Positions 1-5,484 of a stretch of 6,081 nucleotides of DNA are shown here, in pieces. Every line of letters starts with the position of its first letter. Position 1 is the first letter of the stretch. The notes under the pieces were generated by a model. The model was given only the letters and a program-made list of their open reading frames with translations. It made no database searches and was not told where the DNA came from. Source of the DNA: Lentisphaerota bacterium. GTDB lineage: Bacteria; Verrucomicrobiota; Lentisphaeria; Oligosphaerales; Oligosphaeraceae. The translations under genes were made by a program, and so were the position numbers. Location: contig JAAZIY010000271.1 of the NCBI GenBank assembly GCA_012800625.1, forward strand, positions 1 to 6,081. Reading direction: 5' to 3'.

Positions 1-618
1 ATCTCCAGCGATTTCGTCTTCGACCCGGATAAAAGACAGTTTCCGCAGCCGGAAAACAACCCGCATTTTCTGCAGAATGACAGCTACGGCGCGCATAAAC
101 GCCGCTGCGAACTGGAGTTCCTGCGCGCCGAGCCGCATTTCTCGCGCTGGAGCATCTTCCGTCCCTGCCATGTCTACGGCCCTGGCTCAAAGCTGGGCTG
201 CCTGCCCAAACACGGCAGAGACCCGGAGCTGCTCCAGAGCCTGCTGGCCGAGCGCCCGCTGTCCCTGGTCGGCGCCGGCAAGTTTCTGCAGCAGCCAATC
301 TATGTCGATGACCTGGCCAGACTGGTACTCAGCAGCGTCTTCTCACCCTGCTGCAATGCGCAAATATATAACTGCGCCGGCCCGGACATCATTGAATCAG
401 TGCAATACTACGAAATACTGGCCGCACTCTTGCAGCGCAAACTCAATATCGAGGAACTCCCGGTACTGCAGTATAGGCAGGAACACCCCGAGCATAAGTC
501 ATTCCTCTGTCACAGGGTATACAGCCTGGATAAAATTCGGCTGGACTGCCTGGAGACGCCGAAGACACCCATCGCCCAAGGCCTGAAGCTGCACCTGGAA
601 AGCCTGTATGAACAATAG
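1..618 (+). CDS. NAD-dependent epimerase/dehydratase (extended SDR), 5'-truncated
   Basis: The reading frame is open from the first base to a TAG at 616-618, giving 205 residues; the start and the N-terminal Rossmann glycine motif lie before the window. What remains matches the C-terminal two thirds of an extended short-chain dehydrogenase: an S-S-D strand at residues 2-4, the catalytic YxxxK pair as Tyr29/Lys33 (YGAHK), the RP..VYGPG motif near residues 53-61, and the QQPIYVDDLA segment that lines the nucleotide-sugar pocket in this family. Such enzymes oxidise, epimerise or dehydrate nucleotide sugars or related substrates in the cytoplasm using NAD(P). The substrate cannot be told from this fragment. 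A long open frame at 77-586 on the same strand is a shadow of this GC-rich gene. The next gene starts 36 bases downstream on the same strand, so co-transcription is possible. Family confident; specific function unknown. Confidence 0.88.
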   Translation: MSSDFVFDPDKRQFPQPENNPHFLQNDSYGAHKRRCELEFLRAEPHFSRWSIFRPCHVYGPGSKLGCLPKHGRDPELLQSLLAERPLSLVGAGKFLQQPIYVDDLARLVLSSVFSPCCNAQIYNCAGPDIIESVQYYEILAALLQRKLNIEELPVLQYRQEHPEHKSFLCHRVYSLDKIRLDCLETPKTPIAQGLKLHLESLYEQ

Positions 619-654
619 TCAAACACCGTCTAAAATGATAGTCCGGACAGCATT

Positions 655-1722
655 ATGAACACTGCTTTTGACAGCTTGAGCCAATGGGGCCTGAAAACCT
701 TCAGCGGCTGTCCTTTTCTGATCGCCGGGCCATGCAGCGCCGAAAGCCGCGAACAGGTGCTCGCCACCGCCCAGGCACTGGCACACCTGCCCCTGAGCCT
801 CTTCCGGGCCGGCGTCTGGAAACCGCACACCCTGGCCGAAGGCTTCGCCGGCGCCGGCAATGTCGCCCTGGAATGGCTGCAGGAAGCCAAAGAGCTGAGC
901 GGACTGCCCCTGGCCATTGAAATCGACCGCCCCGCACACCTCGAGGAGGTCCTGAATGCCGGCGTGGATGTGCTCTGGCTGGGAGCAAGAACCACAGTGA
1001 ACCCATTTGCAGTGGAAGAGCTGGCCCAGGCCCTGCGCGGCATCGATACACCTATCTTCATCAAAAACCCCATTACCCCGGACCTGGGAGCCTGGGTGGC
1101 CGCCTGCGAAAGACTGCGCAGCAACGGCGTTAAAAAACTCGGCGTCATCCTGCGCGGCTTCGTCAATCGCAGACCAAGCAAATGGCGCTATGAACCAGAG
1201 TGGGAGCTGCTGCAGAAATTCAGGCAGATATTCCCCGAGCTGCCCTATATCTGCGACCCCAGCCATATCGCCGGAGACGCAAGCATGGTCTTCTCCGTCT
1301 GTCAAGAAGCCATGAACCGTAATTTTCAGGGTCTGATGATAGAGACACACTACGACCCGAGCAAGGCCCTCAGCGATGTGGCGCAGCAATTGAACCCGAA
1401 GCAGCTCGAAGCACTGTTGGATAAACTCGTACTTAACAACCCGCAGTTCCAGGCCGAGGACGAACGCAACAGCCTTAGCCGCCTGAAACAGAAAATCGAC
1501 CAGCTCGATGTAAGACTGCTCGAAGCGCTAGGCGCGCGCCATGCGCTGGCTAGTCAAATCTCCCAAATCACTGGAAAACAAGGCGGGGAACTGGCCGAAA
1601 GCGGCGACGACGCACAGCTGCGGACAAAAATCAAGGCCTTCGCACAGCGCCACAATATGTCAGAGGCATATCTGTTCGAGTTTTTTGACATAATCATGCG
1701 CCAGACCAAAAGTATGTCTTAG
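655..1722 (+). CDS. 3-deoxy-7-phosphoheptulonate (DAHP) synthase, type I-beta, with C-terminal chorismate mutase type II-like domain
   Basis: The 355-residue product joins two shikimate-pathway domains. Residues about 15-255 are a type I-beta DAHP synthase, condensing phosphoenolpyruvate with erythrose 4-phosphate: metal-site GPCSAES (25-31, Cys27), WKPHT (55-59), WLGARTTVNPF (108-118), FIKNP (135-139), LRGF (166-169), CDPSHIAGD (200-208), and IETH...ALSD..QQ (229-245). Residues about 272-355 resemble an AroQ helical chorismate mutase (IDQLD...R295). Length fits the fused enzymes of Bacteroidota. Two oddities are seen: the normally KPRT motif reads KPHT (His58), and an ungapped alignment by eye to E. 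coli chorismate mutase replaces most catalytic residues (see findings). The start is the first ATG after an in-frame TAA at 631-633; no good Shine-Dalgarno precedes it. The TAG stop is the first three bases of the repeat that follows. DAHP synthase identity is strong; mutase activity is doubtful. Confidence 0.93.
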   Translation: MNTAFDSLSQWGLKTFSGCPFLIAGPCSAESREQVLATAQALAHLPLSLFRAGVWKPHTLAEGFAGAGNVALEWLQEAKELSGLPLAIEIDRPAHLEEVLNAGVDVLWLGARTTVNPFAVEELAQALRGIDTPIFIKNPITPDLGAWVAACERLRSNGVKKLGVILRGFVNRRPSKWRYEPEWELLQKFRQIFPELPYICDPSHIAGDASMVFSVCQEAMNRNFQGLMIETHYDPSKALSDVAQQLNPKQLEALLDKLVLNNPQFQAEDERNSLSRLKQKIDQLDVRLLEALGARHALASQISQITGKQGGELAESGDDAQLRTKIKAFAQRHNMSEAYLFEFFDIIMRQTKSMS

Positions 1723-1755
1723 ACCGCGTCCAAAAAGCTGGCCTGGCAGGAATTT

Positions 1756-1795
1756 GGACACGAAGACACACGAAGCTACACTAAGACACACCAAG
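1756..1795 (+). repeat. four tandem copies of a 10-bp unit, NNACACNAAG
   Basis: Reading in tens gives GGACACGAAG, ACACACGAAG, CTACACTAAG and ACACACCAAG, so the ACAC.AAG core is kept in all four units with no indel. A three-unit version occurs at 3276-3305. Both are preceded by TTGGACAC and run toward AT-rich DNA. ACACNAAG-type arrays of this kind occur in spacers of many environmental bacteria; that is recollection, not a search result. No function can be assigned. Confidence 0.85.
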
Positions 1796-1840
1796 TAGTC
1801 TTCGTCTGAAATTTCAATTTTTTCTTGAGAATCTGTCACA

Positions 1841-1950
1841 TGGTGCCCCGAAGGGGCAACCTAATAAAGCCCAGGGTAAGCGAGGCCGCAGGCCGAGCGC
1901 CACCCTGGGTAAAGGCCCCCCCCGAATTCGGCGCCCTGTAGGGGCGCCAC
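1841..1950 (-). repeat. hairpin cluster, arm A of a 110-bp inverted repeat flanking the RNA methyltransferase gene
   Basis: The reverse complement of this stretch matches 3539-3648 over 110 bases with no indels and about nine mismatches by eye. It folds into successive stems: TGCCCC-GAA-GGGGCA (1844-1858), CCCAGGGT/ACCCTGGG (1870-1877 with 1902-1909) enclosing GGCC-GCA-GGCC (1884-1894), and GGCGCCC/GGGCGCC (1930-1936 with 1942-1948). A weaker GCC/GGC stem follows at 1956-1965. Similarity to the partner continues more weakly through the AT-rich flank to about 1805. The stacked short palindromes resemble REP/BIME clusters, which are mobilised by RAYT-type transposases in other bacteria; none is visible here. 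The stems could also end transcription from the upstream gene. Confidence 0.85.
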
Positions 1951-2047
1951 TAACAGCCTTTCGGCGTTATGACCTTTTTGGACGGGGTCTATCTTAGCGT
2001 CCGAAAAAAGACTGCCTTAACCTTAGCTTTGAAGCATTTTTATTGAT

Positions 2048-3304
2048 ATGTTAGAATTAGGAACCCAATTAGAACTAGAGATCAGCGAGCTTAGCTTCGG
2101 CGGCGACGGGCTGGGGCGCGCCGCCAACGGCGCCGTGGTCTTTGTGCCCTTTGCCGCCATAGGCGACAAGCTTCTCGTCGAGATCAGCCTGGCGCGTAAG
2201 TCTTATTTTCGCGCCCGCATTATCGACATACTACAGCCCTCCCCCGAACGCATACCAGCGGAATGCAAACATTTTGGGCGCTGCGGCGGTTGCGCCTATC
2301 AGCATATAAGCTATCAGGCCGAATTTGCCGCCAAGCAAAAGCAGCTCTATGACCTGCTTGCCCGAGTCGGCGGCCTCTCGCAGCTGCCCGAGCTTAGCCC
2401 GGCCTGCCCGGCGCCGCAGCTCTACGGCTACCGCAACAAGCTTAAGCTCGAACCCAGTGAGGCGGTTAGAGACGACCACGGCGTGCATCTGAGCTACGGC
2501 TATTGCCTCAAGGATGAACAGCGTTTTTTCACCGTGCGCGAGTGCCCGCTGGCCATGCCTGTCATCAACCAGAATCTCGGCAAGGCGCTGCGCAGCGCCT
2601 GGGCCAAGCAGAACGCCAAAAAAGAAATCCCCGGCAGCCTAACGCTAAGAGCCAGCGCCGACGGCAAATGCCACTACTTCTTTGGCCGCGCACCGGTCAA
2701 TGTCTCCTGGCTGAAAGAACAAATCCACGCAGAGCAAGTCAGCGTGCCCCTGGGCAGCTTCTGGCAGGTCAATCCGGCTGTCGCCGACAAGCTTTTCCAA
2801 GTGCTGGAGGGCTGGGCCCTTGAGCTGGAAGCCGACACCCTGGTAGACGCCTATGGCGGAGCGGGCACCTACTGCCTGGCACTCAGAGCGCCCTACCGCG
2901 AACGCGTGCTCATCGAAAGCGACCCGCAGGCCTGCGAAGCCGCCTCGTACAATCTGGCACAGCGAGCCCTGGGCTGCCGCATAATCAGGCAGAAAAGCGA
3001 AATTGCGCTGCCCAAGGAACTCAAAACGCTGCCGGCCAAGCAAACCCTGCTGCTACTGAATCCACCCAGAAGCGGCTGTCATGAAAAAGTGCTGCACAGC
3101 ATACTCAAGTTCAAGCCGCGCTATGTCTGCTACGTCGCCTGCAATCCGGCCACCCTGGCCAGGGACCTGAAAATACTCTGCGCCAAAAACAAGTATGCGG
3201 TCGAAAAACTCGCCATATTCGATATGTTCCCGCGCACCGCGCATTTTGAAACCGCGCTGCTGCTAAAAGCTAATTGGACACAAAGACACACAAAGGCACA
3301 CTAA
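2048..3304 (+). CDS. class I SAM-dependent RNA (uracil-C5) methyltransferase, RlmD/TrmA family
   Basis: The 418-residue protein has the full RumA/TrmA-family layout. Residues about 3-62 form a TRAM RNA-binding domain (GDGLGRA...VVFVPFAAIGD). Four cysteines placed to hold an iron-sulfur cluster follow: Cys73, Cys79, Cys82 and Cys166. The C-terminal SAM methyltransferase has FWQVN (238-242), DAYGGAGTYCL (267-277), LNPPRSG (337-343), the nucleophile Cys365 in ACNPATLARDL, and the probable general base Glu401 in RTAHFETALLL. It should transfer methyl from SAM to C5 of a uracil in 23S rRNA. The target is uncertain: TRAM plus four cysteines suggests RlmD, while Asn in NPPR recalls RlmC. The start ATG sits immediately before the TRAM domain and has no Shine-Dalgarno. 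The last nine residues (WTQRHTKAH) and the TAA are encoded by a 10-bp tandem repeat, so the native C-terminus seems to have been replaced after the conserved core. Confidence 0.93.
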   Translation: MLELGTQLELEISELSFGGDGLGRAANGAVVFVPFAAIGDKLLVEISLARKSYFRARIIDILQPSPERIPAECKHFGRCGGCAYQHISYQAEFAAKQKQLYDLLARVGGLSQLPELSPACPAPQLYGYRNKLKLEPSEAVRDDHGVHLSYGYCLKDEQRFFTVRECPLAMPVINQNLGKALRSAWAKQNAKKEIPGSLTLRASADGKCHYFFGRAPVNVSWLKEQIHAEQVSVPLGSFWQVNPAVADKLFQVLEGWALELEADTLVDAYGGAGTYCLALRAPYRERVLIESDPQACEAASYNLAQRALGCRIIRQKSEIALPKELKTLPAKQTLLLLNPPRSGCHEKVLHSILKFKPRYVCYVACNPATLARDLKILCAKNKYAVEKLAIFDMFPRTAHFETALLLKANWTQRHTKAH

Positions 3305-3305
3305 G
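3276..3305 (+). repeat. three tandem copies of the 10-bp unit, inside the end of the methyltransferase gene
   Basis: GGACACAAAG, ACACACAAAG and GCACACTAAG follow one another exactly and match the array at 1756-1795 (consensus NNACACNAAG). The array encodes the last nine residues of the upstream protein, and its third unit contains the TAA stop at 3302-3304. Confidence 0.85.
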
Positions 3306-3389
3306 AGGAAGCCGAGTAAGCAGATAAACTAGAATTTCAAGTTTTCTAATAAAACGGTTTCATCCCCCAAAAAAACATTGGAGCCGCGT
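3306..3389. other. AT-rich spacer without a gene
   Basis: This stretch follows the tandem repeat. It includes short A and T runs and a GAATTTCAAGTTTTCTAAT segment that loosely resembles the AT-rich flank at 1807-1830. I see no promoter, RNA gene or coding frame that can be defended. A 143-residue frame running through 3378-3809 crosses hairpin repeats and has no recognisable protein character. Confidence 0.5.
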
Positions 3390-3426
3390 GAAATTCTGCA
3401 ATTTTTTATAAAAAAATGTTCTCTCC

Positions 3427-3527
3427 ATGGCGCGAAGCGCCATACTATAATAACCCCAGGTGCGGAGCCTGAAAGGCGAAGTGCCTGGGGAACAGGATAC
3501 CCTCCAAAACCTGCGCCTGAAAGGCGC
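3427..3527 (+). repeat. three successive hairpins
   Basis: Stem 1 is ATGGCGC/GCGCCAT (3427-3433 with 3437-3443) around GAA. Stem 2 is CCCCAGG/CCTGGGG (3454-3460 with 3484-3490), extended by two wobble pairs and one C-G pair, and encloses a small GCC/GGC stem (3467-3477). Stem 3 is GCGCCT/AGGCGC (3513-3518 with 3522-3527), again around GAA. These are different stems from those in 3539-3648 but are built in the same style. They could fold in RNA or act as DNA palindromes; the sequence does not tell which. Confidence 0.75.
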
Positions 3528-3538
3528 TACAATAATTT

Positions 3539-3648
3539 GTGGCGCCCCTGCAGGGCGCCGGATTCAGGGGGGGCTTTTACCCAGGGTGTCGCTCGGCCTA
3601 CGTCCTCGCTTACCCTGGGTTGTATTAGGTTGCCCCTTCGGGGCACCA
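3539..3648 (+). repeat. hairpin cluster, arm B of the 110-bp inverted repeat
   Basis: This is the inverted partner of 1841-1950. Stems are GGCGCCC/GGGCGCC (3541-3547 with 3553-3559), ACCCAGGGT/ACCCTGGGT (3579-3587 with 3612-3620, 24-base interior) and TGCCCC/GGGGCA (3631-3636 with 3640-3645). All stem pairs are kept despite about nine substitutions between the copies, most of which fall in loops or linkers. Confidence 0.85.
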
Positions 3649-3685
3649 AATGGACTGAATCCCCCAGAGAAAGAATTAGAATTTC

Positions 3686-3839
3686 TTCCAAAATCTGCAT
3701 TTTTCAGGTGAATTTTGCTTTTGCGATTAACCAGCCTAGGTCAATACTACTGTCAAAATCAGGATCATCTGATGAGTTTTGCCACAGAAACGAGCCACTT
3801 TGTCCTTAACATAAGAGACCATAAAATCGTACATCTACT
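3686..3839. other. unique AT-rich spacer between repeat clusters
   Basis: This stretch lacks the GC-rich palindromes on either side. It contains an imperfect dyad at 3754-3781 (CAAAA...TTTTG around TCATC-T-GATGA) and a possible sigma-70-like promoter just after it. No gene or RNA is recognised. Being the only non-repeat DNA upstream of hsdM, it is the likeliest place for that operon's promoter (inference). Confidence 0.4.
3800..3827 (+). promoter_or_regulatory. possible promoter for hsdMS
   Basis: TTGTCC (3800-3805) and TAAAAT (3822-3827) are spaced by 16 bases and face hsdM, about 155 bases upstream of its start. The match to TTGACA/TATAAT is only fair and such matches are frequent in AT-rich DNA. 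If real, the leader RNA would contain the hairpins at 3840-3955. Confidence 0.25.
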
Positions 3840-3923
3840 TGCGCCGTAGGCGCATAACCATGCTTAACCCCAGGCTTTAGCCTGGGGTGCAGGCAGCCAT
3901 CAAAAGGCGCCTCGTAGAGGCGC
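3840..3923 (+). repeat. third hairpin group
   Basis: Three perfect stems occur in a row: TGCGCC-GTA-GGCGCA (3840-3854), ACCCCAGGC-TTTA-GCCTGGGGT (3867-3888), and GCGCCTC-GTA-GAGGCGC (3907-3923). Style and stem sequences (CCCCAGG, GCGCC) match the other two clusters. The block runs straight into the third copy of the 18-bp end motif, as the first cluster runs into the second copy at 1974-1991. Confidence 0.75.
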
Positions 3924-3924
3924 T

Positions 3925-3955
3925 ACTATGCCCCGCTTTTTGGACGGGGTCTAGT
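3925..3955 (+). promoter_or_regulatory. hairpin with third copy of the 18-bp end motif, just upstream of the hsdM ribosome binding site
   Basis: CTTTTTGGACGGGGTCTA at 3936-3953 is identical to 1974-1991 and nearly the reverse complement of 1720-1737. Here it also sits in a hairpin: ACTA..CCCCG (3925-3935) pairs with CGGGG..TAGT (3945-3955), with one mismatch and one wobble, leaving a nine-base loop. The stem ends ten bases before the hsdM Shine-Dalgarno, so it would lie in the 5' leader if transcription starts upstream. It is not followed by a U run, so it is not a standard terminator. Confidence 0.55.
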
Positions 3956-3965
3956 TTGAGACAGT

Positions 3966-3973
3966 AAAGGAGG
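3966..3973 (+). promoter_or_regulatory. strong Shine-Dalgarno that sets the TTG start of hsdM
   Basis: AAAGGAGG lies eight bases before the TTG at 3982-3984. An in-frame TAA at 3979-3981 directly precedes that TTG, so translation cannot start further upstream, and the next in-frame ATG is at 4060, within the conserved N-terminal region. Confidence 0.85.
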
Positions 3974-3981
3974 AAAAATAA

Positions 3982-5484
3982 TTGGCCAACGGAAATAATA
4001 CGGCGAGCATAGGCTTTGAACAGCAAATTTGGGCCGCGGCTGATATCTTGCGCGGCAACATGGACGCTGCTGAATATAAGCACGTCGTGCTGGGACTTAT
4101 TTTCCTAAAATATATATCGGACAAGTTCGAGGAGCGCTATCAAGAGCTGCTTGCCGATGACGACGACGTGGAAGACAAGGACGCATATGCGGAAGTGAAT
4201 GTTTTCTTCGTGCCGCCCACAGCGCGCTGGAGCGTTATCTCCGAAGCGGCGCGCAAAGAGGAAATCGGTACGATCATTGATGACGCCATGCGGGCAATTG
4301 AAAAAGAAAACAAGCGGCTGAAAGACATCCTGCCAAAAAACTATGCACGTGGAGAGCTAGATAAACGACGCCTGGGGAATGTTGTTGACCTTTTCACCAA
4401 CATTCAGATGATAGAGCACGGCACGGACAAGGATATCCTTGGTCGCACATATGAATACTGTCTCGCAAAGTTCGCCGAGCAGGAAGGCAAGCGCGCCGGT
4501 GAGTTCTACACACCGGCCTGCGTGGTGCGCACGCTTGTTGAAGTGCTCCAACCCTTCAAGGGACGCGTGTACGACCCATGCTGCGGTTCCGGTGTAATGT
4601 ATGTGCAGTCGGCACAGTTCGTGGAAAACCACTCCGGCAACATCAACAGCTTGTCCATCTACGGACAGGACTCTAATCCGACCACTCGCAAAATGGCTTT
4701 GATGAATCTCGCAATCCGTGGCATTGAAGCCGACCTTGGAGCATATAATGCCGACACTTTCCATAACGACCTGCACAAAACCCTAAAAGCCGACTTCATC
4801 CTTGCTAATCCGCCCTTCAACCTTTCCGACTGGAACGACGGCAGCCTAAACGACGACCCGCGCTGGAAGTACGGCTTGCCGCCGAGCGGGAACGCCAACT
4901 TCGCATGGTTGCAGCATATGATTTCCCATCTTGCGCCAAACGGCAAAATCGGTATGGTGCTTGCCAATGGCTCGCTCTCTTCTCAGAGTGGCGGCGAGGG
5001 CGAAATCCGCAAGAAGATCGTCGAAGACGAGCTCGTGGAAGGCATTATTGCCATGCCCACGCAGTTATTTTATACAACCCAAATCCCCGTGTCCCTCTGG
5101 TTCATCAGCCGCAACAAAACGCAGAAAGGCAAGACCTTGTTCATCGACGCCCGCAAAATGGGCACGATGGTCAACCGCCGTCTGCGCGAGATGAGCAGCG
5201 AAGACATTGCCAAAATTGCCGCTACATTTGAGGAGTTCGACAAAGGGACGCTTGAAGACGTGAAGGGCTTTTGTGCAGCGGTAACAACAGAAGAAATTGC
5301 CAAACAGGAATACATTCTTACACCAGGACGCTACGTCGGCATCGAAGAGCAGGAGGACGACGGCGAACCCTTCGAGGAAAAAATGGCGCGGCTGACCGGC
5401 GAACTCTCTGAAATGTTCAAGCGCTCCCATAAACTGGAAGAGGAAATCCGCAAAAAACTGGGAGCAATTGGGTATGAAATCTAA
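3982..5484 (+). CDS. hsdM: type I restriction-modification DNA methyltransferase subunit (N6-adenine)
   Basis: The 500-residue protein is the normal size of an HsdM. The N-terminal helical domain (about 10-150) carries the family's FEQQIWAAADILRGNMD and YKHVVLGLIFLKYISDKFEE stretches. GEFYTP (173-178) is motif X, YDPCCGSG (197-204) is the SAM-binding motif I, and NPPFNLSDW (276-284) is the catalytic motif IV, an NPPF form of adenine-N6 methyltransferases. All key residues are present, so the subunit looks active. With two HsdM and one HsdS it would methylate adenines in a bipartite site, and with HsdR it would restrict unmethylated DNA. Translation starts at a TTG behind a strong Shine-Dalgarno, unlike the two complete upstream genes. 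The 3' end overlaps hsdS by 11 bases, implying coupled translation. It lies immediately after a repeat cluster, consistent with acquisition by transfer, though that is inference. Confidence 0.96.
   Translation: MANGNNTASIGFEQQIWAAADILRGNMDAAEYKHVVLGLIFLKYISDKFEERYQELLADDDDVEDKDAYAEVNVFFVPPTARWSVISEAARKEEIGTIIDDAMRAIEKENKRLKDILPKNYARGELDKRRLGNVVDLFTNIQMIEHGTDKDILGRTYEYCLAKFAEQEGKRAGEFYTPACVVRTLVEVLQPFKGRVYDPCCGSGVMYVQSAQFVENHSGNINSLSIYGQDSNPTTRKMALMNLAIRGIEADLGAYNADTFHNDLHKTLKADFILANPPFNLSDWNDGSLNDDPRWKYGLPPSGNANFAWLQHMISHLAPNGKIGMVLANGSLSSQSGGEGEIRKKIVEDELVEGIIAMPTQLFYTTQIPVSLWFISRNKTQKGKTLFIDARKMGTMVNRRLREMSSEDIAKIAATFEEFDKGTLEDVKGFCAAVTTEEIAKQEYILTPGRYVGIEEQEDDGEPFEEKMARLTGELSEMFKRSHKLEEEIRKKLGAIGYEI

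Larger units (their letters stand above)
1720..1991. repeat. 272-bp composite element bounded by 18-bp inverted ends
   Basis: The left end TAGACCGCGTCCAAAAAG (1720-1737) is the reverse complement, with one mismatch, of CTTTTTGGACGGGGTCTA at 1974-1991. Between them lie a 10-bp tandem repeat (1756-1795), an AT-rich stretch (about 1805-1838) and a hairpin cluster (1841-1966). There is no coding frame of note. Both ends finish in TA, as expected if a Tc1/mariner-IS630-type transposase duplicated a TA target, but no transposase is present and this reading is inference. A non-autonomous MITE-like or REP-like element is the simplest label. The left end overlaps the stop codon of the DAHP synthase gene, so an ancestral insertion may have replaced that gene's 3' end. 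The true boundaries could differ. Confidence 0.6.
3390..3685. repeat. second composite hairpin element with imperfect inverted ends
   Basis: The left edge GAAATTCT (3390-3397) is matched in reverse complement by AGAATTTC (3678-3685). From each edge inward comes an AT-rich stretch and then a terminal hairpin: ATGGCGC-GAA-GCGCCAT (3427-3443) on the left and TGCCCC-TTC-GGGGCA (3631-3645) on the right. The loops are GAA on the left and TTC on the right, as expected of inverted ends. The right half (3539-3648) is the inverted partner of 1841-1950. The AT-rich leader also resembles that at 1807-1840 in direct orientation. The element is about 296 bp and carries no convincing gene. Boundaries are approximate. 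Confidence 0.55.

Noticed and set aside
337..343. Asn in the NPPRSG motif of the RNA methyltransferase (protein residues 337-343) as a catalytic defect
   Set aside because: An NPPR form is, as far as I recall, normal in RlmC-type relatives, and the catalytic Cys365 and Glu401 are present.
77..586. 169-residue open frame on the + strand
   Set aside because: It overlaps the epimerase in another frame and its Ser/Ala/Arg-rich product has no recognisable domain, while the epimerase frame carries the expected motifs.
619..1389. 256-residue open frame on the - strand
   Set aside because: It is antisense to the DAHP synthase gene, whose motifs are unmistakable; long antisense frames are common in GC-rich genes.
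1720..1991. A simple intrinsic terminator after the DAHP synthase gene
   Set aside because: No stem here is followed at once by a T run in the sense orientation; the 18-bp ends lie 236 bases apart and look like element ends.
2024..2031. TAGCTTTG as a Bacteroidota-type -7 box (TAnnTTTG) before the RNA methyltransferase gene
   Set aside because: The box matches, but I see no TTG-type -33 element at the right distance and the ATG follows within 17 bases, so support is too thin.
3378..3809. 143-residue open frame on the + strand in the spacer
   Set aside because: It runs through several GC-rich palindromes, which tend to lack stops, has no Shine-Dalgarno or family resemblance, and changes composition abruptly in the AT-rich part.
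3427..3923. CRISPR array
   Set aside because: The palindromes differ from one another, spacing is irregular and there are no equal-length spacers between identical repeats.
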